Source: an uncultured Flavobacteriaceae bacterium | Lineage (GTDB): Bacteria; Bacteroidota; Bacteroidia; Flavobacteriales; Flavobacteriaceae | Assembly (NCBI GenBank): GCA_905479065.1 | Contig: CAJQLB010000029.1 | Location: 49,598-113,597 of the forward strand | Direction of reading: 5' to 3' | Length of the DNA stretch: 64,000 nt | Shown: in pieces, positions 47,931 through 57,040 of the stretch | Position numbering within the stretch: the first letter of the stretch is position 1 | Layout of the letters: each line of letters begins with the position of its first letter | Notes under the pieces: model-generated | Database searches by the model: none | Told to the model about the DNA's origin: nothing | The model's input: only the letters and a program-made list of their open reading frames with translations | Program-made: the position numbers and the translations under genes

Positions 47931-48338
47931 CTATGTCCTATTTGTATAAGATCGCATCCAATATTCGGTAATAAGTATTAAATTCTTTTTGTATTCTTTA
48001 AAATCAATATGTTTAACAAAATAACCACAGACGCCTAAAGTTTTACACTTAAAATAATCTTCTGCACTTGAGCTCGTTGTGTGAATAATAATAGGTATAC
48101 GCGAGTACTTCTCTATTTTTTTTATAGCAACAAGAAATTCAATACCATTCATAATTGGCATATTTATATCGAGTAAAATAAAAAAGGGCAGTTCTGTTTG
48201 ATTTAATTTATTTAAATGATCTAATGCTTCTTCACCGTTTTCAGCAGTGTCAATAGAGATGCTTGGGAATTCAGATTCCAACGTTTTTCGAATTCCTAAA
48301 GTGACGATTTTGTTATCTTCAACAATAAGGGTTTTCAT
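47931..48338 (-). CDS. Single-domain response regulator (REC)
   Basis: The 135-residue protein is a CheY-like receiver: acidic pocket VEDN (7-10), phospho-acceptor D57 in LLDINMP, Thr at about 87-88 and K109 (FVKH). No output domain is attached, so it probably acts by protein contact or in a phosphorelay. It is the first gene of the H-NOX unit and 3 bp before the H-NOX gene. Upstream about 140 bp of AT-rich DNA give no clear promoter. Confidence 0.92.
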   Translation of the reverse strand: MKTLIVEDNKIVTLGIRKTLESEFPSISIDTAENGEEALDHLNKLNQTELPFFILLDINMPIMNGIEFLVAIKKIEKYSRIPIIIHTTSSSAEDYFKCKTLGVCGYFVKHIDFKEYKKNLILITEYWMRSYTNRT

Positions 48339-48477
48339 ATTTGTATGTAATTAAAAACTATAAAATGTCTTAAAGGCAATTTACAAAAAAAACGACACTT
48401 ATGTTTACAGAATCGACCAAAAAGATAAAAATATGTGCTTAAAACAATGTAAATTAACAATTTTTGTAAAAATTTAA

Positions 48478-48518
48478 TTTATTGCTTTTCACAAGATTCT
48501 TTATTGCTTTTCACAAGA
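48478..48518. repeat. Tandem direct repeat (19 bp, period 22) at the 3' end of the methyltransferase gene
   Basis: TTTATTGCTTTTCACAAGA occurs twice (48478-48496 and 48500-48518). The period of 22 is not a multiple of three, so the copies are read in different frames; the gene stop is in the copy nearest the 3' end. Confidence 0.9.
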
Positions 48519-49414
48519 CTTTTAATGTGTGATGGACCAATTTGACAGCAACCTCCAACAATATCTGCTCCAAGCAAAAACCATTCTTTAGACATCGCGG
48601 TAAAATATTTTGGATTTGAATTTTTCATCCATGTTTTTGACTCTACATGATAGGAGTCTCCTGCATTTGGATAAATAATTATTTTTTTATCAGTTTTGAT
48701 TGATTTTAGTTCCTGGATTAACGATGATATGTATTTTGGAGCTGTACAATTAACTCCGAAGGCGAAAATTGTAGGATGGTTTTTCAATAGTAAAGCTGCT
48801 TTTTTTATGGATGTACCGTCATTAAGGTATTGTCCGTCTTTACATGAAAATGAAATCCACGACGGAGTTTTAATGGTTTTTAGGATGGTTGATAAAACTT
48901 GAGTTTCAAAAAAAGATGGAATAGTTTCGAGAGCGATAAGATCACAATTTGAGGCATCTAATAATTGAATTCGTTTTAAATGAAATTCTAATAGATTATT
49001 TTTTGATACATTGTAATCACCACGGTATTCAGAACCATTGGCCAAATAAGCACCATAGGGCCCAATACTTCCAGCGAGCAAGGGTTTGTCTTGACATTTA
49101 TATTTTGTGCAATATTGATTGATGGCGCTTCGAGCTAAATCTACAGATTTTAAAATGAGACCCTCAGATTCACTTCGCGAAAAGCCGAGCTTCATAAATC
49201 CTGGAATTGTTGCTTGATAACTCGCTGTTGAAATTATTTGAGCACCAGCGTTTAAATATGCAAGATGTGTATCCATGATCGCCTTAGGGTTTTTGTCTAA
49301 TAAATTCGCAACCCATAACTCATGATTTAAATTGCAACCAAACGATTCAAGTACGTTTGACAGACCACCATCAAGTATTAACGGGTATTTAAGTTTTTTT
49401 AATAGTGACTTCAT
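48479..49414 (-). CDS. Homocysteine S-methyltransferase family protein
   Basis: The 311-residue protein shows the zinc-binding cysteines of the family: FGVNCTAP (about 221-228) and VGGCCQIGP (about 287-295). N-terminal ILDGGLSNVLE and NAGAQIISTASYQATIPG are typical of MmuM-like enzymes, which methylate homocysteine with S-methylmethionine or SAM. The C terminus has been altered by a 22-bp-period tandem duplication (19-bp identical copies at 48478-48496 and 48500-48518) that changes frame and places the stop in the second copy. Confidence 0.88.
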   Translation of the reverse strand: MKSLLKKLKYPLILDGGLSNVLESFGCNLNHELWVANLLDKNPKAIMDTHLAYLNAGAQIISTASYQATIPGFMKLGFSRSESEGLILKSVDLARSAINQYCTKYKCQDKPLLAGSIGPYGAYLANGSEYRGDYNVSKNNLLEFHLKRIQLLDASNCDLIALETIPSFFETQVLSTILKTIKTPSWISFSCKDGQYLNDGTSIKKAALLLKNHPTIFAFGVNCTAPKYISSLIQELKSIKTDKKIIIYPNAGDSYHVESKTWMKNSNPKYFTAMSKEWFLLGADIVGGCCQIGPSHIKSLVKSNKESCEKQ

Positions 49415-49494
49415 TTTAAAAAAAAAGTTGTGAAACCAATCTACTGAATATTTAATAAAGTTCGATTAATATGAATACAATTTATAAATAAGCG

Positions 49495-49502
49495 TAACTT
49501 TG
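49495..49502 (+). promoter_or_regulatory. -7 promoter box TAACTTTG for the RhlE-type helicase
   Basis: The box ends 55 bp before the ATG at 49558, giving a leader of about 50 bases. No consensus -33 element is seen. Confidence 0.45.
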
Positions 49503-49557
49503 AAATGTAATAAAAAATGACTTTCTAAATTAAATTGTCATTAATTCATTTATCGTT

Positions 49558-50835
49558 ATGTCATTTAATCAATTAGGCCTATCTGATGCCTTACTAAAAG
49601 CAGTAGTAAAGCAAGGTTACAAAACACCATCTCCAATTCAGAGTAAGTCCATTCCCTTGATTTTGGAAGGGAAAGACCTCTTGGCCTCTGCGCAAACGGG
49701 AACTGGAAAAACTGCGGGCTTTACCTTACCCCTTCTTCAAATATTATCAGAAGGGCAATCATTACGAAAAAGACCTATTCGAGCGTTGATTTTAACACCA
49801 ACTCGTGAACTAGCAGCACAAGTTTATAACAATGTAAACTCTTACAGTGAATTCTTGGATCTTCGCTCCACTGTGATTTTTGGAGGTGTTAATCAACGAC
49901 CTCAAGTAGCAACTATTAAAAATGGAGTTGATATTTTAATTGCAACTCCTGGACGATTAATTGATTTACAAAACCAAGGATTTTTATCACTTGCAAATAT
50001 TCAAATTTTAGTTTTGGATGAGGCTGATCGTATGCTTGACATGGGTTTTTTAAGAGATATCAAAAAAATCATAAGCTTTATGCCAAAGCAGAGACAAAAC
50101 TTGCTGTTTTCTGCAACGTTTTCCAAAGAAATTAAGAAATTGGCAAGTGAATTTTTACACAATCCTATGACGATTGAAGTAGCACGCGAAAATAGTACAG
50201 TGGATGTTATTCAGCAGAAAGTTTATCGAGTTGCTAAGGCAAAAAAAACAGGATTAATAATTAAATTAATTTCAGAGGGTAATTGGAAACAAGTTTTGGT
50301 ATTTAACAGAACAAAACATGGAGCGAATAGACTGTGTAAAAAAATGATTAGTGCTGGTATTTCTGCCTCTGCTATCCATGGAAATAAAAGTCAGGGAGCA
50401 CGAACGAAGGCACTTCATGGATTTAAAAATGGTACCGTGAGAGTATTAGTTGCCACTGATATCGCAGCTCGTGGTTTAGATATTCCTCTTTTACCGCACG
50501 TAATAAATTTTGAATTACCGAATATTTCTGAAGATTACGTACACCGCATTGGACGAACGGGAAGAGCGGGAGCTAGTGGTGAAGCATTATCTTTGGTTTG
50601 CGGTGAGGAACGAGGCTATTTACGCGACATTGAAAAGTTAATTGGACTGAAACTACCAACATCAATTGTTGAGGGCTTTGAGCCTGATCCCAATGCACCT
50701 AGTAAGCCAGTAAAAAAGCAGCAACGACAATCGAGACATTCAAAAGCTCGAAAAACTGGAGAAGGGAAAAATACGTCTGAGCAATCGCACAAATCAAGAC
50801 GATCTAAAAGGCACAGAAACAGATATAGAAATTAA
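49558..50835 (+). CDS. rhlE: DEAD-box RNA helicase, RhlE type
   Basis: The 425-residue helicase has the Q motif ([10 protein letters not shown]), Walker A AQTGTGKT (45-52), [17 protein letters not shown], and RGLDIPLL and [10 protein letters not shown] in the second RecA domain. A strongly basic, Ser/Arg/Lys-rich tail of about 50 residues (ending [11 protein letters not shown]) follows and should bind RNA. RhlE-like enzymes act in ribosome assembly and RNA decay. VF530 follows after 18 bp. Confidence 0.92.
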   Translation: MSFNQLGLSDALLKAVVKQGYKTPSPIQSKSIPLILEGKDLLASAQTGTGKTAGFTLPLLQILSEGQSLRKRPIRALILTPTRELAAQVYNNVNSYSEFLDLRSTVIFGGVNQRPQVATIKNGVDILIATPGRLIDLQNQGFLSLANIQILVLDEADRMLDMGFLRDIKKIISFMPKQRQNLLFSATFSKEIKKLASEFLHNPMTIEVARENSTVDVIQQKVYRVAKAKKTGLIIKLISEGNWKQVLVFNRTKHGANRLCKKMISAGISASAIHGNKSQGARTKALHGFKNGTVRVLVATDIAARGLDIPLLPHVINFELPNISEDYVHRIGRTGRAGASGEALSLVCGEERGYLRDIEKLIGLKLPTSIVEGFEPDPNAPSKPVKKQQRQSRHSKARKTGEGKNTSEQSHKSRRSKRHRNRYRN

Positions 50836-50853
50836 TATAGCAACAAATATTTT

Positions 50854-51078
50854 ATGGAGTCGCAACCAAATAATCCACTTCATGGCGTCACATTGAAACA
50901 CATTTTAAACACACTGGTAAATCGCTATGGTTGGGAATATTTAGGGTATAATATTAGTATACGATGTTTTACTCACGATCCGTCAGTTGCATCCAGTTTG
51001 AAATTTTTAAGACGGACACCTTGGGCAAGAAAGAAGGTTGAAGAATTTTATATTGATATGCTGGAAAAACAGAGATGA
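50854..51078 (+). CDS. VF530-type DNA-binding protein
   Basis: The 74-residue protein matches the VF530/DUF2132 family: [25 protein letters not shown] and [25 protein letters not shown]-binding role is attributed to the family from structure. It is directly downstream of the helicase gene and probably co-transcribed, and converges with the GNAT gene 10 bp away. Confidence 0.85.
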   Translation: MESQPNNPLHGVTLKHILNTLVNRYGWEYLGYNISIRCFTHDPSVASSLKFLRRTPWARKKVEEFYIDMLEKQR

Positions 51079-51088
51079 CAGGCATATA

Positions 51089-51535
51089 TCAGCCTTTGTT
51101 TAATCTTATTTTTCTAATGCCGTAGTCAGTATCCCACTGTTTGACCTCTACAAAACCCATCTTCTTGTAAAGATTGATGGCGGGTTTATTTTTTACACCT
51201 GTTTCCACAAAAAAAGGTTTTTTACGGTAATGCATAAAAACAAAAGACATTAATTGTGAAGCGATACCTTGTCTGAAAAAAAACGGAAGAACAACAAGAC
51301 TTTGCACGTGGGTATACGAAGTATGATGTTTTATTTCAATGATTCCCGCTAACGTATCATCTTTAAAATATCCAAAAAAATCATTTTTACAGACTGCGAA
51401 ATTTTCAATAGTTCTTTGTAATGGTGGAAAATTAATGGCTTCCAGTAGATCTGCTTCCACGGTATAAGATTTTTGAAAAACATGGTGCATGTTTTCAGCA
51501 GTAGTAAGTTTTGTATTGTCAAGTTTCTTTAACAT
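51089..51535 (-). CDS. GNAT family N-acetyltransferase
   Basis: The 148-residue protein has a C-terminal GNAT layout: VQSLVVLPFFFRQGIASQLMSFV (acetyl-CoA loop QGIAS, about 80-103) and KPAINLYKKMGFVEVKQ. The N-terminal half is divergent. Substrate unknown. It is convergent with VF530 and lies 62 bp upstream, on the same strand, of nothing obviously related; the trp operon ends about 60 bp before its start. Confidence 0.85.
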   Translation of the reverse strand: MLKKLDNTKLTTAENMHHVFQKSYTVEADLLEAINFPPLQRTIENFAVCKNDFFGYFKDDTLAGIIEIKHHTSYTHVQSLVVLPFFFRQGIASQLMSFVFMHYRKKPFFVETGVKNKPAINLYKKMGFVEVKQWDTDYGIRKIRLNKG

Positions 51536-51597
51536 TAAAACATGGTTTCAAATCGTTGGTAGGCCATTAATTTGTTTTTTGATGGCATCAAGCCTTA

Positions 51598-52065
51598 TCA
51601 ATCATGTGTCCCTATACTAAGTTGTCGTTGTCCTTCATAAGTGACTATACTCACTGCATTTGCCAGATTGAGACTCCGAACATATTTACTCATTACAGGA
51701 ATTTTATAAACCTTTTCAGGATGTGATTCAATTAACCATTTTGGTAACCCAATAGATTCTTTTCCAAAGACCAAAAACATATCATTTTCAAAGGGAATTT
51801 GCCAATGAAGCTTGTTTCCATGACTCGATAAAAATACCATATTGACGTTCTTGTTAATACTGAAAAAATGTTCAACGGAGTCGTAATATTTGATGTTTAA
51901 ATGCTGCCAATAGTCCAACCCAGCTCGTTTTAGGCGTGTATCATCAATACTAAAACCAAAGGGTTTTACCAAATGTAAGTTTGAGCCAGACGCTAATGAT
52001 AGTCTACCAATGTTCCCTGTGTTATTAGGTATTTCTGGTTCTATGAGTACAATGTTTAGTGGCAT
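51598..52065 (-). CDS. trmL: tRNA (cytidine/uridine-34-2'-O)-methyltransferase TrmL
   Basis: The 155-residue SPOUT methyltransferase starts with VLIEPEIPNNTGNIGR and has FGKESIGLP and IPVMSKYVRSLNLANAVSIV, the knot motifs of TrmL/YibK. It methylates the wobble base of certain tRNA-Leu using SAM. Its ATG overlaps the 3' end of trpA by 10 bp, so it is the translationally coupled last gene of the trp operon. Confidence 0.93.
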   Translation of the reverse strand: MPLNIVLIEPEIPNNTGNIGRLSLASGSNLHLVKPFGFSIDDTRLKRAGLDYWQHLNIKYYDSVEHFFSINKNVNMVFLSSHGNKLHWQIPFENDMFLVFGKESIGLPKWLIESHPEKVYKIPVMSKYVRSLNLANAVSIVTYEGQRQLSIGTHD

Positions 52066-52829
52066 TCACCTAAGATAGTATTTATAAATTTATCAATCGA
52101 ATCAATACCTTCAGTAGTTAGGTGTTTAACAAAGGCACTCCCAATGATAGCTCCTTTGGCCTGGTTGGTAGCTTGTTTAAAGGTCATGTTGTTTGAAATT
52201 CCAAAGCCAACTATCTGAGGATTGTTTAAATTCATGTCAGCAATACGCTTGAAGTAAGATGTTTGTTCATCTCCAAAACCAACCTGAACTCCTGTTGTAC
52301 TTGCGCTACTCACCATATAAATAAACCCTTTCGAGTTAGCATCAATGTATTGAATTCTTTCTTCACTAGTTTGCGGTGTTATTAGAAAAACATTGATGAG
52401 TCCGTGAGCTTCAAAAATTTGCCTGTAATCACTTTCATAGATATCCATTGGTAAATCTGGAATGATAAGGCCATCGATACCAATATTTTGACACTTTTCA
52501 CAGAATGCTTCAACACCGTACTGCAAAATTGGATTAAAATACCCCATAATAATAAGTGGGATAGAAACTGACTGACGAATCGCTTGTAGTTGCTCAAAAA
52601 GTATTTCAGTCGTCATGCCGTTTTGTAAAGCTTTTGTTGAGCTATCCTGTATTGTTGGACCATCTGCCAAAGGATCACTGAAAGGCATTCCAATTTCAAT
52701 CATGTCAACACCATGTCTCTCTAAACTTTTAATAATTGATACAGTATCTTCTAGATTTGGATAACCCGCTGTAAAGTAAATTGATAATAGTTTTTTATCA
52801 GTAAGTAGTTGCTGCTTTATTCTATTCAT
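52056..52829 (-). CDS. trpA: Tryptophan synthase alpha chain
   Basis: The 257-residue TIM-barrel protein has the catalytic Glu in DMIEIGMPFSDPLADGP (about 39-55) and the Asp in GLIIPDLPM, with loop 6 region STTGVQ. It converts indole-3-glycerol phosphate to indole plus glyceraldehyde-3-P. Two bp separate it from trpB; its end overlaps trmL by 10 bp. Confidence 0.97.
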   Translation of the reverse strand: MNRIKQQLLTDKKLLSIYFTAGYPNLEDTVSIIKSLERHGVDMIEIGMPFSDPLADGPTIQDSSTKALQNGMTTEILFEQLQAIRQSVSIPLIIMGYFNPILQYGVEAFCEKCQNIGIDGLIIPDLPMDIYESDYRQIFEAHGLINVFLITPQTSEERIQYIDANSKGFIYMVSSASTTGVQVGFGDEQTSYFKRIADMNLNNPQIVGFGISNNMTFKQATNQAKGAIIGSAFVKHLTTEGIDSIDKFINTILGECH

Positions 52830-52831
52830 TG

Positions 52832-54013
52832 TTATAATTTAAAATAATCAATATAGTTTTGTAAATCCTTATCACCTCGCCCTGATAGGTTTATGACTAT
52901 AATATCATCATTTTTGAACTTTTTATGATCAAATATAGCAAGGGAATGGGAGGTTTCAATTGCAGGAATGATTCCTTCTAATTGACTTAAGGCCAATCCT
53001 GCTTTCATAGCTTCATCATCGGTTATTGACATAAACTCTGCACGTCCTGACTTGTAAAGATGTGCATGCATTGGACCAACACCAGGATAATCTAATCCTG
53101 CAGAAATAGAGTAAGGTTCTGTTATTTGACCGTCTTTTGTTTGCATTAACAGCGTTTTACTTCCATGGATAATACCTTCCTTGCCAAGAATAGACGTTGC
53201 AGCACTTTCTCCACTATGAATACCTTTACCTGCGGCTTCTACAGCGATTAATTGGACACTCGTATCCTCTAAATAATGATAAAATGCTCCGGCAGCATTA
53301 CTACCACCACCAACGCAGGCAATGACATAATCAGGTTTTGTTGTGCCTTCTTGGTCTTTCAATTGCCATTGTATTTCTTCTGAGACAATAGACTGAAAGC
53401 GTGCCACCATGTCAGGATAGGGGTGAGGCCCTACAACGCTTCCTACGATATAATGGGTGTCCAAGGGATTGTTAATCCAATCACGCATGGCTTCATTTGT
53501 TGCATCTTTTAAGGTGCGACTACCTGACATTGCGGGTATTACTTTTGCCCCTAGCATCTTCATTCGAGCTACATTTGGTGCTTGTCTTTTTATATCAATT
53601 TCCCCCATGTAGATGATGCATTCGATTCCCATTAATGCACAAACAGTAGCTGTTGCAACACCGTGTTGTCCAGCACCTGTTTCAGCGATGATTCTAGTCT
53701 TTCCTAATCGTTGTGCCAGTAAAATTTGCCCCACAGTATTATTAATTTTATGTGCACCTGTATGGTTAAGATCTTCACGTTTTAAGTAAATTTTCGTGTT
53801 GTATTTTTTTGACAAACGTGAAGCATAATATAGAGGTGAAGGTCGGCCAACATAATCTCTTAAGAGTTGCTTAAATTCTTTTTGAAATTCTGAATCTGAC
53901 ATTATCTGAAGATAATTTTGACGTAATTTTTCAATATTTGGGTGTAACATTTCAGGTATAAAAGCACCCCCAAAATCTCCATAATAACCGTTGTCGTTTA
54001 TGTGATAACTCAT
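52832..54013 (-). CDS. trpB: Tryptophan synthase beta chain
   Basis: The 393-residue PLP enzyme has the Schiff-base Lys in LNHTGAHKINN (about 83-93), ETGAGQHG, and the phosphate-binding CVGGGSNAAG. It joins indole with serine. The segment FGGAFIPEM is the usual TrpB start. Its start overlaps trpF by 4 bp (ATGA type). Confidence 0.98.
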   Translation of the reverse strand: MSYHINDNGYYGDFGGAFIPEMLHPNIEKLRQNYLQIMSDSEFQKEFKQLLRDYVGRPSPLYYASRLSKKYNTKIYLKREDLNHTGAHKINNTVGQILLAQRLGKTRIIAETGAGQHGVATATVCALMGIECIIYMGEIDIKRQAPNVARMKMLGAKVIPAMSGSRTLKDATNEAMRDWINNPLDTHYIVGSVVGPHPYPDMVARFQSIVSEEIQWQLKDQEGTTKPDYVIACVGGGSNAAGAFYHYLEDTSVQLIAVEAAGKGIHSGESAATSILGKEGIIHGSKTLLMQTKDGQITEPYSISAGLDYPGVGPMHAHLYKSGRAEFMSITDDEAMKAGLALSQLEGIIPAIETSHSLAIFDHKKFKNDDIIVINLSGRGDKDLQNYIDYFKL

Positions 54014-54702
54014 ATTGATGATTTAAATTTTTTTAATTTTTCTATATCTTTTATTCCAGGTTTGATTTCGAATTTACTATTTACATCGAGAGCAAAGCAG
54101 TATTTTGAAATCTCTGTTCTTTGGAATTGTTTTAATTGTTTTACTTGTTTTAATCCAATACCGCCACTCAAAAAATAGGGCTTCGTTAGTTTATAATTTA
54201 ATAGGATATCCCAGTCAAATAATGAGCCATTACCCCCTGGTAGTTTACCTTTAGTATCAAATAAAAAATAATCTACAAGTTTCTCAAAGGGGTTCAAGGC
54301 ATTAAAATTAAACGTATCGTCTACACAAAAAGCTTTAACGATTTTAATATTTTGTAAGCCCTCACTACTTTGTTTATCTTTAGTAGGCTCCTGATTTTTT
54401 AGTTTCCAACGCTCTGATTCCAAATGGTATTTAGATTTTAATTGGGCGCAAAATTGAGGGCTTTCGTTACCATGAAGTTGAATCATATCTAGTTGATGTT
54501 GATTTACCTTGGCCATAATAAAATCTATGTCTTCATCTACAAATACACCCACTTTATATATAGATTTTGATATTTTTGGAATTGCTTCTTCCAATAATCT
54601 TGGAGATTTTTTATAAAAAATAAAACCCATAAAGTCTGGCTGAAGTTGGGCAACTGCTTCCGTGTTATGTGGATGTTTCATGCCGCAAATTTTGAGTTTC
54701 AT
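54010..54702 (-). CDS. trpF: Phosphoribosylanthranilate isomerase
   Basis: The 230-residue TIM-barrel protein has the family start KLKICGMKH (catalytic Cys at position 5) and QLHGNESP, FLFDTKGKLPGGNG and a C-terminal FLSGGIGLKQV. It catalyses the Amadori rearrangement to CdRP. A moderately divergent insertion around residues 95-125 is rich in Lys and Glu. It overlaps trpC and trpB by 4 bp at each end. Confidence 0.96.
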   Translation of the reverse strand: MKLKICGMKHPHNTEAVAQLQPDFMGFIFYKKSPRLLEEAIPKISKSIYKVGVFVDEDIDFIMAKVNQHQLDMIQLHGNESPQFCAQLKSKYHLESERWKLKNQEPTKDKQSSEGLQNIKIVKAFCVDDTFNFNALNPFEKLVDYFLFDTKGKLPGGNGSLFDWDILLNYKLTKPYFLSGGIGLKQVKQLKQFQRTEISKYCFALDVNSKFEIKPGIKDIEKLKKFKSSI

Positions 54703-55484
54703 ACGATTAAATTTTTAATAAAATTTGATGCACTTTGACCAGGGTTATCCGTTTTCATAAAATTCTCTCCAACGAGAAACCCTTTAAAGCCAAATGGTTT
54801 AAGTTCTTTAATAGCCTCTATTGAGCTAATACCACTCTCTGAGATGCTTACAAACTCACTGGGAATGGCCTTACTGAGTTTTTTACTGTGCGCTATGTCA
54901 ACCTCAAATGTTTTTAGATTTCTATTGTTTACACCAATCATTTGGAGTGACGGCATGAGTGAATTAGTTAATTCTGTGGTATTGTGTACCTCTAAAATAA
55001 TTTCTAAATGTAAACTTTTGGCAAGTTCTGAAAAACGCTTTATTTCATCTTTTTTTAAAATCGCAGCAATCAATAAAATCGCATCGGCACCGAAGGCTTT
55101 ACTTTCTATTATTTGATATTCACTGATGATGAATTCTTTTCTCAGAAGAGGTAGTTCACAACTTGCTCTTGCAAGTAATAAATCATCTAAGGATCCACCA
55201 AAATATTTACTATCAGTGAGCACAGACATCCCGCAAACGCCAGCTTTTTCATAACCTATCGCAACATCTTGAACATTCAAATTATGGTTTATGACTGCTT
55301 TCGAAGGTGAACGTCGCTTGTGTTCAGCGATGATCCCCGTTGCACTCTGACTTAAATTTTGAACCAATGAGAATGTTGAACGGTTAAATAAAATAGATTG
55401 CTCTAGCTGATTAATTGGAATTAAACGGCTACGAAGTTCCACTTCTTTTCGTTTGTCTTTGACGATACGTGTTAATATATTCAT
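54699..55484 (-). CDS. trpC: Indole-3-glycerol-phosphate synthase
   Basis: The 261-residue TIM-barrel enzyme has the catalytic lysines and glutamates in IIAEHKRRSPSK (about 51-62), LLRKEFIISEYQI, and VNNRNLKTFEVD, with SESGISS near the end. It forms the indole ring from CdRP. It overlaps trpD by 4 bp and trpF by 4 bp. Confidence 0.97.
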   Translation of the reverse strand: MNILTRIVKDKRKEVELRSRLIPINQLEQSILFNRSTFSLVQNLSQSATGIIAEHKRRSPSKAVINHNLNVQDVAIGYEKAGVCGMSVLTDSKYFGGSLDDLLLARASCELPLLRKEFIISEYQIIESKAFGADAILLIAAILKKDEIKRFSELAKSLHLEIILEVHNTTELTNSLMPSLQMIGVNNRNLKTFEVDIAHSKKLSKAIPSEFVSISESGISSIEAIKELKPFGFKGFLVGENFMKTDNPGQSASNFIKNLIV

Positions 55485-56473
55485 TTACTTAATTCTATTA
55501 AATTCATTAATGCAGTTTTTGCTTTTCCGCTTAACAGGGATTCTTTTGCAAGCTCAAAACCATGTTGATGGTCCATTTGTTTGGCTGTGGCAATCGCCAA
55601 TCCCGCATTGGCACAAACGACATTGTTTTGGGCGTGAGTACCGTTGCCACTTATGACATTCATAAATATTGTCGCTGCATTTTTTATCGTATGACCTCCT
55701 GAAATTTCACTTTGCTTAATTTTACCAATACCTAAGTCCTCTGGGTGTAGTATGTTTTCACTTTTGTTGGAAATAATTTTTGTTGGTCCCGTTAATGAAA
55801 TTTCATCGTATCCGTCAAGGGCATGTACAATACTGTAATTTTTATCTGTTTGTTGATATAAATAGCCATACAATCGTTGTAATTCTAAATTAAAGACACC
55901 TACCATTTGGTTTTTTGGAAAACAAGGGTTCACCATTGGTCCAAGCATGTTAAAGAACGTTTTAACACCAAGTTCACGTCTAATGGGAGCCACATTTTTC
56001 ATAGCTGGATGAAATAGTGGCGCATGCAATACACAGATTCCTGTTTGGTCAATACATTTTTTTAGAAAATCAATATCATTTGAGAATTTTATTCCTAAAA
56101 ATTCCATCACATTTGATGATCCGCATGATGACGAAACACCATAATTACCGTGTTTAGCAACATAAACTCCTGCTCCTGCAGTAATAAATGATGCGAGTGT
56201 TGAGATATTAAAAGTGTCTTGGCCATCTCCACCAGTACCGCATAAATCAATGGGGTTAAAATCTTTTAAATTAACGGGGACACATAATTCTAAGAGAGCA
56301 TCTCTAAAACCACCCAATTCCTCAAGAGTGATACTTCTCATCATGTAAATGGTCAAAAATGATGCAATTTGATTCGAGTTATAGTCCCCTTTGGAAATAT
56401 TAACCAACACATTTTTTGCCTCACTGCTAGAAATACTCTCATGATTTATAAGTCTATTAAGTAATTGTTTCAT
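55481..56473 (-). CDS. trpD: Anthranilate phosphoribosyltransferase
   Basis: The 330-residue protein has the PRPP-binding region DLCGTGGDGQDTFNIST (about 76-92) and the KHGNYGVSSSCGSSN motif (about 106-120). It transfers phosphoribose to anthranilate. It is not fused to the glutaminase domain as in enterobacteria. It starts 3 bp after trpG. Confidence 0.97.
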   Translation of the reverse strand: MKQLLNRLINHESISSSEAKNVLVNISKGDYNSNQIASFLTIYMMRSITLEELGGFRDALLELCVPVNLKDFNPIDLCGTGGDGQDTFNISTLASFITAGAGVYVAKHGNYGVSSSCGSSNVMEFLGIKFSNDIDFLKKCIDQTGICVLHAPLFHPAMKNVAPIRRELGVKTFFNMLGPMVNPCFPKNQMVGVFNLELQRLYGYLYQQTDKNYSIVHALDGYDEISLTGPTKIISNKSENILHPEDLGIGKIKQSEISGGHTIKNAATIFMNVISGNGTHAQNNVVCANAGLAIATAKQMDHQHGFELAKESLLSGKAKTALMNLIELSK

Positions 56474-56476
56474 AAT

Positions 56477-57040
56477 TTAATATTTTATCCAGTTTTCAAG
56501 AATTTTTTTCCCTTGAGGCGTTAAAACAGATTCTGGATGGTATTGCACACCTTTTACATCGTAGTGTTTATGCCTAAGAGACATAACATGACCTTGCTCA
56601 TCAAGAGAAGTCGCTTCCAAACAATCAGGTAAGTTGGATGAGACAACCCACGAGTGATAACGTCCAACTTCAATGGTCTTATCCAATCCGTCAAATAAAT
56701 ATTCATCTTCAACGGTAATGTTAATTTTGGTTGCGACACCATGATAGACATTTTTAAGGTTGAGAAGGGTGCCTCCAAACACTTCAGCAATAGCCTGTTG
56801 ACCAAGACAAACTCCTAAAATAGGTTTGTTTGAAGCATACGTCTTGATAATGGTTTTTAAAAGACCAGCCTCATCGGGAATCCCAGGCCCAGGGGACAAT
56901 AAAATTTTATCAAAATTCTCAATATCCTCTAAAATTAATTGGTCATTTCTAACAACAGTCACCTGGCAATTTAGGTCCTCTAAATAGTGAACTAAATTAT
57001 AGGTAAAACTGTCATAATTATCGATTACTATTACTGTCAT
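56477..57040 (-). CDS. trpG: Anthranilate synthase glutamine amidotransferase subunit
   Basis: The 187-residue class I amidotransferase has the nucleophile Cys in GVCLGQQAI (about 77-85) and the His-Glu pair near VQYHPES (about 168-174). It supplies ammonia to TrpE. Its ATG shares one base with the trpE stop (TAATG), so translation is coupled and subunit ratio is fixed. Confidence 0.97.
   Translation of the reverse strand: MTVIVIDNYDSFTYNLVHYLEDLNCQVTVVRNDQLILEDIENFDKILLSPGPGIPDEAGLLKTIIKTYASNKPILGVCLGQQAIAEVFGGTLLNLKNVYHGVATKINITVEDEYLFDGLDKTIEVGRYHSWVVSSNLPDCLEATSLDEQGHVMSLRHKHYDVKGVQYHPESVLTPQGKKILENWIKY

Noticed and set aside
49415..49557. SAM or cobalamin riboswitch upstream of the homocysteine methyltransferase
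   Set aside because: The AT-rich spacer shows no conserved core or stem of either class.
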